From Opitutaceae bacterium (GTDB taxonomy: Bacteria > Verrucomicrobiota > Verrucomicrobiia > Opitutales > Opitutaceae): a DNA stretch of 50,446 bases. Positions 30,331-38,628 of this stretch are shown here, piece by piece. The stretch is taken from contig SXSC01000021.1 of NCBI GenBank assembly GCA_005792355.1, forward strand, positions 1 to 50,446, in the 5' to 3' direction. Made by a program: the position numbers and the translations under genes. Position 1 is the stretch's first letter; each line of letters opens with the position of its first letter. The notes under the pieces are model-generated. The model was given only the letters and a program-made list of their open reading frames with translations. It had not been told where the DNA came from and searched no databases.

Positions 30331-30587
30331 GCTACTTTGCGGTCGGCACACTAGTCCCGCGCTGAGCCGTTCGAGCGGTCTCCGCGCGTTCTCATGTGAT
30401 CGAGATTGGATGCACCTGCGAGTCCACTGCGCCTCATAGGTCGCCGCTGCCGGCCGGCGCGCCGGTCCCCTTCCTTTATGGGGTCAAGTTCGGCCGCTGT
30501 CCTTCCACCTGAAATCCTCGCTCTACTTCTCGCGAACTCCCGGCGCCCGTTTCAGTGCTTCTGCGTCTTCGACGGTCTTGACGTTTC

Positions 30588-31160
30588 ATGGCCGGATCCG
30601 TCCGTCCGTCTCCCCGCGTCCTAGACGACCGCCTGAAGATCTGGAATCCCTGCGTGCTCCCGGACGGCTGGACCGTGCAGAACCTCTTGGGCACGCACGC
30701 CTCCGCGCCCTTCAATCCGGCCATCGCCAACGTCTTCTTCCGCTCGGGAGAAATCGAAACCTGGGGCCGTGGCATCGAGCGCATCTTTGCCGCCTGCCAG
30801 TCCGCCGGCGCACCCAGGCCTGCCCTTTCCTTCGACGGGACCGGGCTTGCCATCGAGTTCCGCTACGCACCCGAGTATCTGAGGGCCATTTCCGCTGCGG
30901 AGACGCCTTCACCCCAACTCACCCCACCAGTCACCCCACCAGTCGCTTCCCCACTGGCGATGCTGGTTCGCTTGCTTGATGCGGCTGGAGACTTGGGCAA
31001 TGCCGCGATTCTCAAACACCTCAGCCTGAAAGACCGCACTCACTTGCGCGAACGTTATCTCGCTCCGGCTCTGGCCGCCGGTCTCATCGAGCGCACTCTC
31101 CCCGACAAGCCCAACAGCCGGCTCCAGAAATACCGCCTCACAGCGCCGCGACGGCGAGCC
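30588..31160 (+). pseudogene. Truncated AlbA_2/RecG-like ATP-binding protein
   Basis: The frame from ATG 30588 reads VLDDRLKIWNPCVLPDGWTV, then NLLGTHASAPFNPAIANVFF and RSGEIETWGRGIERIFAACQ. These are the C-terminal ATPase-like (HATPase_c_4) signatures of Schlafen AlbA_2 'putative DNA-binding' proteins (COG2865), usually about 450-500 residues. The N-terminal AlbA_2 domain is missing. A winged-helix-like part (LKHLSLKDRTHLRERYLAPA) follows and ends at SRLQKYRLTA; after that the frame runs on through unrelated sequence to 31700. Both ends are therefore broken. Such proteins are frequent in defence and regulatory islands. Confidence 0.7.
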
Positions 31161-31375
31161 CGAGCACACAGCTGGCCAGGTTGGGCTGGCGCAGGCGCGA
31201 TGGCACCAGGAAGCGGATATTTTGCACCACCAGCGGCACGCGGCGGGCCCGGGTGCGCGGATCCCACGCCAGCCACGCGTCGCGCGCGGCGAGCTTCTGT
31301 GACCCGCGCGTTCAGACCAGGACGGCGAGCACCCGATCGCCGCGCGCAAGGTCACGTCCCGCAGCGCATGTTCGG
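31138..31375 (-). pseudogene. DUF4338 (DruA-like) remnant
   Basis: On the minus strand one frame reads GDRVLAVLV, an in-frame TGA at 31312-31314, then KLAARDAWLAWDPRTRARRV, PLVVQNIRFLVPSRLRQPNL and ASCVLGLAVAAL before a stop at 31138. The RD-W-GW/AW...R---L-LVV-N-RFL-P---PNLAS--LG pattern is that of DUF4338, the domain of the Druantia protein DruA and of transposon-linked relatives. The internal stop and missing C-terminus show decay. Its 3' end overlaps the end of the AlbA_2-like remnant on the other strand. Confidence 0.55.
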
Positions 31376-31519
31376 GCAGCGTTTCGGTCAGCACGGCAAA
31401 GTTCATCCCATGGTGGGGTGCCACTCCGCGGGGCAATTGGTCAGCAAAATCTGTATGTCGTTACACCAGCGGGAGCGAACGGCCGACCAGTCCAGGACCC
31501 TGATGGGAACAGGAAGCGC

Positions 31520-32953
31520 CTATTGCTTGTTCTTTCTGGCCGTCTTTGCCTTGGCCCTCTCGGCTTCGCCGCCGCCGCCGCCGGGTAAATCGGCGGCGTC
31601 TTTCTTGGGAAGCAACTTTGCCAGTTCCTGTTTGGTCCCGGCGTATTTCTGGTCTTTCGCGAGGTTGGTGTACTCGAGCGGGTCGGTTTGCTCGTTGTAG
31701 AGTTCTTCGCTGCCATCGGCGTAGCGGATGTAGCGCCAGCCCTCGGTGCGGATGGCATGATTCATCCGGCCATGGGTAGTGAGCGCGGGATGTTCCCAAG
31801 CCGCTTTCGGGTTTTTGAGCAGCGGGGTGATGTCGTGACCCTCGAGGTGCGCGGGCTTGGGCAGGCCGGTCAGCGTGCACAGCGTGGGATACACACTCGT
31901 GTAGTCGACCGGGCGATCGCACGCGACGCCGGCGGGCGTGATGCCAGGCGCCTTCCAGATGAACACCGTGCGCGTGGGCTCCTCCCACAGCGCGAACTTC
32001 CGCCAGTGCGATTTTTCGCCAAGGCTCCAGCCGTGGTCGGACCACAGACAGATCACGGTGTTGTCGCGCTGCGGCGATTTTTCCCAGCCATCAAGCAGGC
32101 GGCCGATCTGGGAATCGCAAAACGCGATGGTGGCCAGATACGCCTGCACGGCTTCCGGCCAGCGGCCGGACTTCACGATGGCGGCGTGGTCGCCCTGCGG
32201 GCCGGCCATCCTCACGCCGGCGGGCGGCACGTCGTCCAGATCGTCCGCGCGGTGGGGTGGAAGCTGGATGGTCTCGAGCGGGAACAGATCAAACCACTTC
32301 TTCGGCACGCTGAAGGGCATGTGCGGCTTCACCAAACCACATGCGATGAAGAACGGTTGGTCGCTTTTTTCCGCCATCTTTTCGAGGCAGTAACTCACGG
32401 TGCTGTAGTCTGGCATTTGCTCGTCCGTGTTCGCGAGCGGTCCGAACTTGATGCCGCCGACGCCGTCGTCTTTCGCGGAGGGGTGCAGCTTCAACGCCGT
32501 ACCGCCGCCCCTGCCGCCGGAGTGATAATCCGTCCATTGCCCGCCTTTCTCGGAGCCGTGGTAAATCTTCCCGGCCCCAAAGACACGGTAGCCGTTGCGG
32601 GCGAACTGGGTGTTGAGCAACTTATCGGGGGCAATGGCAGGGTTCCATGGTTGCGAGTTGAGGTAGCAGCCCGTGGTGCTTGGGCGCAGGCCGGACATGA
32701 GCGAAGCGCGCGAGGGGTTGCACGCGGGCGCGGCGCAGTAGGCCTTGGTGAACGTGACGCCCAGTTTGGCCAGGCGGTCGATGTTCGGCGTCTTCGTCTG
32801 TGGATGACGCCCAAGATGGCCGACCCAGTGGTTGAGGTCGTCAATGGCGATGAAGAGGACGTTCGGTTTCTTCGCCTCGGCCGCCTGGCCGGACCCAGCG
32901 CTGAAAACGACGGCGACGGCGGCAACGAACTGGAGGCAACGGATGGTTTTCAT
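31520..32953 (-). CDS. Sulfatase (iduronate-2-sulfatase-like, S1 family)
   Basis: A 477-residue exported sulfatase from ATG 32953 with a signal peptide (MKTIRCLQFVAAVAVVFSAG). VLFIAIDDLNHWVGHLG supplies the first calcium Asp pair, CNPSR in CAAPACNPSRASLMSG is the formylglycine motif (C-x-P-S-R), GKIYHGSEKGG the Lys/His region, ACGLVKPHMPFSVPKKWFDL a strong iduronate-sulfatase signature, and WSDHGWSLGEKSHWRKF the second metal Asp-His. The C-terminus is low-complexity (GGGGGEAERAKAKTARKNKQ). It likely removes sulfate from a polysaccharide outside the cell and needs a formylglycine-generating enzyme, not seen here. The frame is open upstream to 33079, where another signal-like start lies. Confidence 0.88.
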   Translation of the reverse strand: MKTIRCLQFVAAVAVVFSAGSGQAAEAKKPNVLFIAIDDLNHWVGHLGRHPQTKTPNIDRLAKLGVTFTKAYCAAPACNPSRASLMSGLRPSTTGCYLNSQPWNPAIAPDKLLNTQFARNGYRVFGAGKIYHGSEKGGQWTDYHSGGRGGGTALKLHPSAKDDGVGGIKFGPLANTDEQMPDYSTVSYCLEKMAEKSDQPFFIACGLVKPHMPFSVPKKWFDLFPLETIQLPPHRADDLDDVPPAGVRMAGPQGDHAAIVKSGRWPEAVQAYLATIAFCDSQIGRLLDGWEKSPQRDNTVICLWSDHGWSLGEKSHWRKFALWEEPTRTVFIWKAPGITPAGVACDRPVDYTSVYPTLCTLTGLPKPAHLEGHDITPLLKNPKAAWEHPALTTHGRMNHAIRTEGWRYIRYADGSEELYNEQTDPLEYTNLAKDQKYAGTKQELAKLLPKKDAADLPGGGGGEAERAKAKTARKNKQ

Positions 32954-33079
32954 GGGAGGAAGCGAGGTTAACCAGCGCCGGCGCCGCTTGTCACGCGGAG
33001 TATTGGGGCGGCTCCCTACAGCGGTGACCGCGCAGGCTAAGCTGAGGGCGAGAGCGAAGAGACGGGCGGGCAGTTTCAT
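32954..33079 (-). pseudogene. Orphan signal-peptide start in frame with the sulfatase
   Basis: The frame from ATG 33079 reads MKLPARLFALALSLACAVTA followed by VGSRPNTPRDKRRRRWLTSL and continues in frame into the sulfatase start at 32953. The first 20 residues look like the signal peptide of another exported protein whose body is gone. Its ATG overlaps the stop of the LamG fragment (ATGA at 33076-33079). It is either debris of a deleted gene or an alternative upstream start giving a double signal. Confidence 0.45.
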
Positions 33080-33300
33080 CGAGGTGCGGGCAGGGAGACC
33101 GGGAGAGGTTTGGCCAATGCACCGAGGCGGTTCAGGTCCGCGGGAGTCAGTGCACGATTGAAAACCGCGACGCCGCCAATCCAACCGGTGAAGCCGACGC
33201 TGCGCGAACTGTGAATCACGCGGCCGATGGTGAAGGGGCCGCCGGTGCCGTCGTTGGCGGGCGTGTAGAGCGCGTTGTGCGGGAAAAGTGATACGTTCAT
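33076..33300 (-). pseudogene. LamG/concanavalin-like domain C-terminal fragment
   Basis: A 74-codon frame ends GGVAVFNRALTPADLNRLGA and a short tail. The G-ddVaiyNRALs--Ei--L pattern is the C-terminal end of LamG-like (laminin G/concanavalin) domains, which bind glycans in many exported Verrucomicrobial proteins. The expected preceding strands are present only for ~50 residues (FTIGRVIHSSRSVGFTGWIG), and no signal peptide exists, so this is the tail of a lost gene. It sits directly upstream of the sulfatase. Confidence 0.6.
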
Positions 33301-33476
33301 TCTCCGACCTCGGCGTGGTGTCCGGCTCTGCGGTGCAAAAGCAATCGGAGAGTGACGGCAGGGGGGGGCCAACCAAGCCAAAGTCGGAACTAAATTCTTT
33401 GAACGGGGGACTTCGGCCTTGCGTGCTTTGACCTTGCCGCGCGCCTGCGATTCAAACTCCGTTCTATTCTCCCACG

Positions 33477-35669
33477 ATGCCCACCTGCCAATACGTCAAT
33501 TTTCTCTGGGACGACGCCAAGGCGGCTTCGCTCGATCCCGTCGGCCGCCTCGTCTACCGCTCCAACCTGCTGGGCAGCGACCAGCGCATCACCAACACCG
33601 GGGGTGGCAACACTTCGGCGAAAATCACGGAGCGCGATCCGCTATCGGGCCGGCCGACCGAGGTGCTGTGGGTGAAGGGATCGGGCGGCGACCTGCGCAC
33701 CAGCACGCGCGAGAATTTCTCGTCGCTGCACCAGGAAAAACTCCTCGCACTCCAGCCACTCTACGGCGCGCGCACGGACCGCGGGGTAAAGTCGCAGGCC
33801 GAGGACGACATGGTCGGGATGTATCTCCACACGACGTTCAACCTGAATCCGCGCGCGTCCTCGATCGACACGCCCCTGCACAGCTTTATTCCGGCGCGGC
33901 ACGTCGATCACATGCACCCCAACGCGATTATCGCGATCGCGGCGTCGCAGAACTGCGAGCGGCTGACGCGCGAGATCTTCGGCGGCGAGATGGCCTACGT
34001 GCCGTGGATGCGCCCCGGTTTCGAACTCGGTCTCGCGATGCAGGAAATCTGCCGGAAAAATCCCCGGGCGAAATCGATCATGATGGGTCAGCACGGGTTT
34101 ATCTCGTGGGACCACGACGAAAAAGCCTGCTACACTTACACGCTCGACTGCATCGAGCGGGCCTCCGCCTACATCGAGGCGAAATACGCCGCGAAGGGCG
34201 GCGACGCAGCGGCCTTTGGCGGACCGGAATACTCGAGCCTCCCCGCGGAAAAACGGCGAGAGAGCTTCGCTTCCATCCTCCCGGCGCTCCGCGGCCTGGT
34301 CTCGACGCAAACGCGGTTCATCGGCACCGTGCAGGACGACGAGAAGATCCTGCGCTTCGTCAACTCGAAGGATGCCCCGCGTCTGGCCGAACTCGGCACC
34401 TCCTGTCCCGATCATTTCCTGCGAACCAAGATCAAGCCGCTGTACGTCAATTGGAACCCGCAGGGCGAGGACCTCGCCGCGTTGCGGGAAAAACTGGCCG
34501 CCGGCATCGAACGCTACCGGCAGGACTACGCCGCCTATTACGCGCGGTGCCGACACGCCAACTCGCCCGCCATGCGCGACCCGAATCCGACCGTCGTGCT
34601 CATCCCCGGCGTGGGCCTGGTGGCGTGGGGCAAGGACAAGTCGGAGTCCCGCGTCACTGCCGAATTCTACAATTGTGCCGTCGAGGTCATGCGCGGCGCC
34701 GAGGCGATCGATCGCTACATCGCGCTGCCGCAGCAGGAGGCGTTCGACATCGAGTACTGGTTGCTGGAAGAGGCGAAACTCAGGCGCATGCCCGCCGAGA
34801 AGGAGCTCGCGCGCCAGGTGGTCGTCGTCATCGGCGCCGGCTCCGGCATCGGCAAGGAAACCGCCCACCGGCTGGTGAAGGAGGGCGCGCACCTCGTGTG
34901 TGTCGATCTCAACGAGGCCGCCGCGAAGGCGACGGCGAAGGAAATCACCGACCGGCACGGGATCGGTATCGGCGTCGCCGGCACGGGGCTCTCCAACTGC
35001 GGCCCGGCCATCGGGCTCGCCGCGAACATCACGGATCGCGCCAGCGTGCGCCGGATGCTCGACGAGGTCGCGCTCGCCTATGGCGGGTTCGACTCGATCT
35101 GCGTGACGGCCGGCATCTTTGTTCCCACCGATACGACCGGCCACATCGCCGACGAGAAATGGCCGCTTACGTTCGCCATCAACGTCACCGGTAGCTACAT
35201 CGTCGGCGACGAAGCAATCGAGACGTGGCGCGAGCAGGGTCTGCGGGGGAACCTCGTGCTCACGACCTCCGCCAACGCGACGGTCGCGAAGAAGGGCTCC
35301 ATCGCCTACGATTGCTCGAAGGCCGCCGCGAACCACCTGGTGGGCGAGATGGCGATTGAACTCGCGCCGTTGGTGCGCGTGAACGCCGTCGCGCCCGCCA
35401 CGGTCGTGCAGGGCTCGGCGATGTTCCCGCGCGACCGGGTGATCGGCTCGCTGGCGAAATACAACATCCCCTACAGCGAGACGGAGGACACCCAGTCGCT
35501 CGTGACCAAGCTCGCGCAGTTTTACGCGGAGCGCACTTTGACCAAGACTCCGATCACGCCCGCCGACCAGGCCGAGGCGTACTTTCTCCTCGTGAGCGAG
35601 CGGCTGAGCAAGACGACGGGCCTGGTGATCGCCGTCGACGGCGGGTTGCACGAGGCGTTCCTGCGGTGA
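33477..35669 (+). CDS. Bifunctional class II aldolase/short-chain dehydrogenase (RhaD-like)
   Basis: A 730-residue fusion. The first ~420 residues are a class II aldolase: RITNTGGGNTSAKI is the substrate-anion loop, and HVDHMHPNAIIAIAASQN has the zinc His-x-His, with a distal GQHGF. The last ~270 are an SDR: VVVIGAGSGIGKETAHRLVK binds NAD, ANATVAKKGSIAYDCSK holds Ser/Tyr/Lys, and GLVIAVDGGLHEAFLR ends it. This is the RhaD-type rhamnulose-1-phosphate aldolase/lactaldehyde dehydrogenase arrangement of L-rhamnose or L-fucose catabolism: cleavage gives dihydroxyacetone phosphate and L-lactaldehyde, which the second domain can oxidise. No isomerase or kinase gene for rhamnose is adjacent. Its TGA overlaps the next GTG start. 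Confidence 0.88.
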   Translation: MPTCQYVNFLWDDAKAASLDPVGRLVYRSNLLGSDQRITNTGGGNTSAKITERDPLSGRPTEVLWVKGSGGDLRTSTRENFSSLHQEKLLALQPLYGARTDRGVKSQAEDDMVGMYLHTTFNLNPRASSIDTPLHSFIPARHVDHMHPNAIIAIAASQNCERLTREIFGGEMAYVPWMRPGFELGLAMQEICRKNPRAKSIMMGQHGFISWDHDEKACYTYTLDCIERASAYIEAKYAAKGGDAAAFGGPEYSSLPAEKRRESFASILPALRGLVSTQTRFIGTVQDDEKILRFVNSKDAPRLAELGTSCPDHFLRTKIKPLYVNWNPQGEDLAALREKLAAGIERYRQDYAAYYARCRHANSPAMRDPNPTVVLIPGVGLVAWGKDKSESRVTAEFYNCAVEVMRGAEAIDRYIALPQQEAFDIEYWLLEEAKLRRMPAEKELARQVVVVIGAGSGIGKETAHRLVKEGAHLVCVDLNEAAAKATAKEITDRHGIGIGVAGTGLSNCGPAIGLAANITDRASVRRMLDEVALAYGGFDSICVTAGIFVPTDTTGHIADEKWPLTFAINVTGSYIVGDEAIETWREQGLRGNLVLTTSANATVAKKGSIAYDCSKAAANHLVGEMAIELAPLVRVNAVAPATVVQGSAMFPRDRVIGSLAKYNIPYSETEDTQSLVTKLAQFYAERTLTKTPITPADQAEAYFLLVSERLSKTTGLVIAVDGGLHEAFLR

Positions 35670-36469
35670 CGAAAAAACGGATCCTGCTGACCGGTGCGGC
35701 CGGCCGGGTTGGCCGATTGGTGCGACCCCTCCTGCAGCAAACGTATGCGCTGCGCCTCGCCGACCTGGCGCCGCTGGTCGCGACGGAGCGCGATGACGAG
35801 ATCATTCAGGGTGATCTGGCCAATCCGGTGGTGGCGCGCGGAGCGGTCGAAGGCGCGGCCGCGGTCGTGCATCTGGCGGGCCTCGTGGCTCCGGGTGTGT
35901 CGTTCGAGGACACGCTGGCCCCAAACTACCGCGCCGTACTGAATCTGCTCGAGGCGTGCCGGCAGACGGAGGTGCGGCGATTCGTGTTTGCGAGCAGTCA
36001 TCACATCGTCGGCCTCCTCGCGCCCGGGGTGGAGGCGGGTGCGGCCGTGGCCCCCGATGGATTTTACGGGCTGAGCAAGGCGTTTGGCGAAGCGGCCTGT
36101 TCGCTCTATGCGCGGCGTTTCGGCCTGCGCACCCTCATCGTGCGGATCGGTAACGCGGATCCCCAGGTGGTGGATGGCCGGCGCGAACGCCTGTGGGTGA
36201 GCGGGCGGGATCTCGTGCAGTTGATCATGATCGGCCTTGAGCACGAAGGCGTGGGGTGCCAGATTGTCTACGGCACGTCGAACTGTCCCGATCCGTTTTT
36301 CCCGAATGAGGAGGCGTGGCGGCTCGGTTATCGGCCGTTGGATCATGCCGCGGAACATCGGGCCGTGAAATTTCGGGAATTCTCGACGCTGGGCGCGGCG
36401 GACGGTGCGGGTTGCATTGGCGGAGGATTTGCGGCCAGCGCGCTTCCGGATCCGTTTATCCGGACGTAA
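35666..36469 (+). CDS. NAD-dependent epimerase/dehydratase family protein (uronate dehydrogenase-like)
   Basis: A 267-residue extended SDR. ILLTGAAGRVGRLVRPLL is the GxxGxxG loop, VVHLAGLVAPG follows, and FYGLSKAFGEAACSLYARRF holds the Tyr-xxx-Lys pair. The short length and the DPFFPNEEAWRLGYRPLDHA end resemble uronate dehydrogenases, which oxidise galacturonate or glucuronate to the aldaric lactone. The start GTG 35666 overlaps the stop of the RhaD-like gene (GTGA), so the two are coupled. The C-terminal ~40 residues (AADGAGCIGGGFAASALPDP) are Gly/Ala-rich and may be only loosely structured. Confidence 0.82.
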   Translation: MTKKRILLTGAAGRVGRLVRPLLQQTYALRLADLAPLVATERDDEIIQGDLANPVVARGAVEGAAAVVHLAGLVAPGVSFEDTLAPNYRAVLNLLEACRQTEVRRFVFASSHHIVGLLAPGVEAGAAVAPDGFYGLSKAFGEAACSLYARRFGLRTLIVRIGNADPQVVDGRRERLWVSGRDLVQLIMIGLEHEGVGCQIVYGTSNCPDPFFPNEEAWRLGYRPLDHAAEHRAVKFREFSTLGAADGAGCIGGGFAASALPDPFIRT

Positions 36470-36567
36470 CGATCGTCCCGGAGAGACCTTGCACGGTGGG
36501 TTGGAGGGGTGACGAAGGGGGCACGGCATTCGCAGGCTCGCGCGCCCGGCTTTTTTGGGTAAGGCTC

Positions 36568-37464
36568 ATGCGCATGAACCGCCGTTCGTTTCTGAAAATC
36601 ACCACGGGCGCCGCGACTGCGGCGGCGCTTGTTCCCGTCTCCGCGGCCGCGCCGAAGCGCAATCTCCGCAAGGCGATCATGTATTCCACCATCGGGGTGA
36701 AGGGCACGGTGCTCGAAAAATTCCGCGCCATGCAGGCGGCCGGGTTCGACGGCGTCGAGCCGATGGGCGCTATGAATCGCGACGAAGTGATCGCCGCGTT
36801 CAAGGAGACCGGCCTGCGGGCCGCGAGCGTGTGCGACCACCTCCACTGGGTGAAGCCGCTGTCGGCGCCGGATGAAGCCACCCGCCGGCTGGGCTTCGAC
36901 GGCCTCGTGCACAGTTTGCACGACGCCCACGCCTATGGCGCCACGAGCGTGCTGCTTGTGCCGGGCGTCGCGCGCAACGGCGTGACCTACCAGCAGTGTT
37001 GGGAACGCTCCATCGTGGAGATCAGAAAGGCGATTCCGGTGGCGAAGGACCTCGGCGTGAAGATCGCGATCGAGAATGTCGGGAACGATTTTATCCTGAC
37101 GCCCGCACAGGCGGTCGACTACCTTCGGGCGATCAACAGCGAGTGGGTGGGCTGGCATTTCGACATTGGCAACGTGGGTCGTCGCGGCCCGGCGGCTGAA
37201 AAATGGATCCAGGCCCTCGGCCAACGCATCGTGCGGATCCACATCAAGGATTACAGTGCGGCGCCGGCGGACCCGGCCGCCAAAGGGGGAGCCGCGCGGC
37301 CCAAATTGCTCGACGGCGATACCAACTGGCCCGCGGTCATGGCCGCGTTGGACGGGGCCGGCTACACCGGCTGGGCGATCTCCGAGCAACCCGGCAACCA
37401 GGCCGCGGACGTGGCCACCGCCCGCGACCTGGCGCAGCGGATGGACCGGATTTTTGCGTTGTGA
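36568..37464 (+). CDS. Tat-exported sugar phosphate isomerase/epimerase-like protein
   Basis: A 298-residue AP-endonuclease-2-type TIM barrel. The N-terminus MRMNRRSFLKITTGAATAAA is a twin-arginine signal (NRRSFLK). The barrel has GFDGVEPMGAM, VCDHLHWVKPLSAPD, IAIENVGNDFIL (metal Glu), VGWHFDIGNVGRRG (Asp and the following residues), IVRIHIKDY and WAISEQPGNQA (last metal Glu). These residues fit the xylose-isomerase-like sugar isomerases common in Verrucomicrobia and Planctomycetes, often Tat-exported with unknown substrate. It follows the uronate dehydrogenase-like gene by ~100 bases and probably belongs to the same sugar cluster. Confidence 0.87.
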   Translation: MRMNRRSFLKITTGAATAAALVPVSAAAPKRNLRKAIMYSTIGVKGTVLEKFRAMQAAGFDGVEPMGAMNRDEVIAAFKETGLRAASVCDHLHWVKPLSAPDEATRRLGFDGLVHSLHDAHAYGATSVLLVPGVARNGVTYQQCWERSIVEIRKAIPVAKDLGVKIAIENVGNDFILTPAQAVDYLRAINSEWVGWHFDIGNVGRRGPAAEKWIQALGQRIVRIHIKDYSAAPADPAAKGGAARPKLLDGDTNWPAVMAALDGAGYTGWAISEQPGNQAADVATARDLAQRMDRIFAL

Positions 37465-37662
37465 GCCGAGGTCAACCCGCTGATTGCTGGTCCGAGGGCA
37501 AAGCGCACGCGGGCGAATGGCGAACAACCCTTTGGCCTTCTGGGACCTGCTCCGACCAATCCATTGGGCCGGAAGCTTCGGGGCCGCAAGATCTCTGCCG
37601 GCGGGTGCTTTCGATTTTTTGCTCTACTCCCTACCGGTAAGCTCGTTTAGGTTTCACCGGTC

Positions 37663-38628
37663 ATGGCAAATCATCGCACCGAGATTCTGACCTGGGCCCA
37701 ACAGGAGCGTATCTCGGCACGCAATCTGCCGGCCGCCCTTGCCCTCGCCGGTGTGTTGCCGACCGCTGCTGGATGGCGGCGCTTCCTCGATCGGCTGCTG
37801 TTGTTCATGGGCGTGGTGCTGCTCGCGGCCGGGGTGATTTTCTTCCTCGCCTTCAACTGGCGCGACCTCGGGCGCTTTGCGAAGTTCGGTTTAGGCGAGG
37901 CTCCTCTCCTCGCCGTGCTCGTGTTCGTGTGGCATCGCGGGCTCGACGGCTTTGCGGGCAAAGCGGCCTTGCTCCTCGCCGCGTTGCTGGCGGGCGCCTT
38001 ACTGGCGCTCGTGGGCCAGACCTACCAGACCGGCGCCGACACTTTCGAACTCTTCGCGCTGTGGGCCGCCGCCATTCTGCCCTGGGTGTTTCTGGCGCGG
38101 TTTCCGGCGCTCTGGATTCTCTGGCTCGTTCTCGTCAACCTCGCCGTTTCGCTCTACTTCACGACCATCGGTTGGTGGGAAGCCCTGATGGCGCCGGCAA
38201 CTCTCGGGTGGGTGCTGTTCGGCCTGAACACCGCCGCCCTGATGGTCTGGGAATTCCTGTGGATCCGAGGCACCCTCTGGCTGCGCGAGCGCTGGGCCGC
38301 GCGTCTGCTCGCTACCGCAAGTGGCGGCGCGATCACTGGACTGGCCGTTCGTACCATTTTCGATTTTGGCCACCAGGGTCCCTGGGGCCTCATCGCATGG
38401 CTCCTCTGGCTGGTGGCCGCGTATGCCGTGTACCGGCGCCGGTTTCCGGATCTTTTTGTGCTGGCCGCCGGGGTATTGTCCGTCGTCGTCGTGGCCGCCG
38501 CCCTCCTCGGCAAGATCTCCGGCCTCAACTTTGCGTCGACGTGGCTGCTCACCGGACTGGTCATCATTGGGCTTTCGGCCGCCGGTGGCTACTGGTTGAA
38601 GCAAATCGCTCAGGAGGAGAAGACGTGA
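37663..38628 (+). CDS. DUF2157-domain membrane protein
   Basis: A 321-residue membrane protein. A soluble N-terminus (ILTWAQQERISARNLPAALA) is followed by about eight hydrophobic segments, for example LLLFMGVVLLAAGVIFFLAF and NWRDLGRFAKFGLGEAPLLA. The GVIFFLAFNWRDLGRFAKFG stretch is the DUF2157 signature. This is the first gene of the widespread DUF2157-DUF4401-GDYXXLXY set, whose function is unknown. Its stop overlaps the next GTG start. Start ATG 37663. Confidence 0.87.
   Translation: MANHRTEILTWAQQERISARNLPAALALAGVLPTAAGWRRFLDRLLLFMGVVLLAAGVIFFLAFNWRDLGRFAKFGLGEAPLLAVLVFVWHRGLDGFAGKAALLLAALLAGALLALVGQTYQTGADTFELFALWAAAILPWVFLARFPALWILWLVLVNLAVSLYFTTIGWWEALMAPATLGWVLFGLNTAALMVWEFLWIRGTLWLRERWAARLLATASGGAITGLAVRTIFDFGHQGPWGLIAWLLWLVAAYAVYRRRFPDLFVLAAGVLSVVVVAAALLGKISGLNFASTWLLTGLVIIGLSAAGGYWLKQIAQEEKT

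Larger units (their letters stand above)
30043..30587. other. Gene-poor region downstream of tRNA-Gly
   Basis: About 540 bases with the tRNA terminator, then a stretch (30090-30240) slightly less GC-rich than its surroundings and without a recognisable gene, then the palindrome at 30255-30330. From 30420 the sequence leads into the truncated AlbA_2-like gene. The region right of a tRNA 3' end is a common integration site, but I found no integrase. Confidence 0.45.

Noticed and set aside
30588..31700. Continuous 370-codon frame through the AlbA_2 remnant
   Set aside because: Only the first ~190 residues match the family; the rest is antisense to the DUF4338 remnant and sulfatase, so it is read-through, not a protein.
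33642..35651. Minus-strand frame of ~670 codons
   Set aside because: Antisense to the RhaD-like gene, which has clear motifs and a start/stop overlap with its neighbour.
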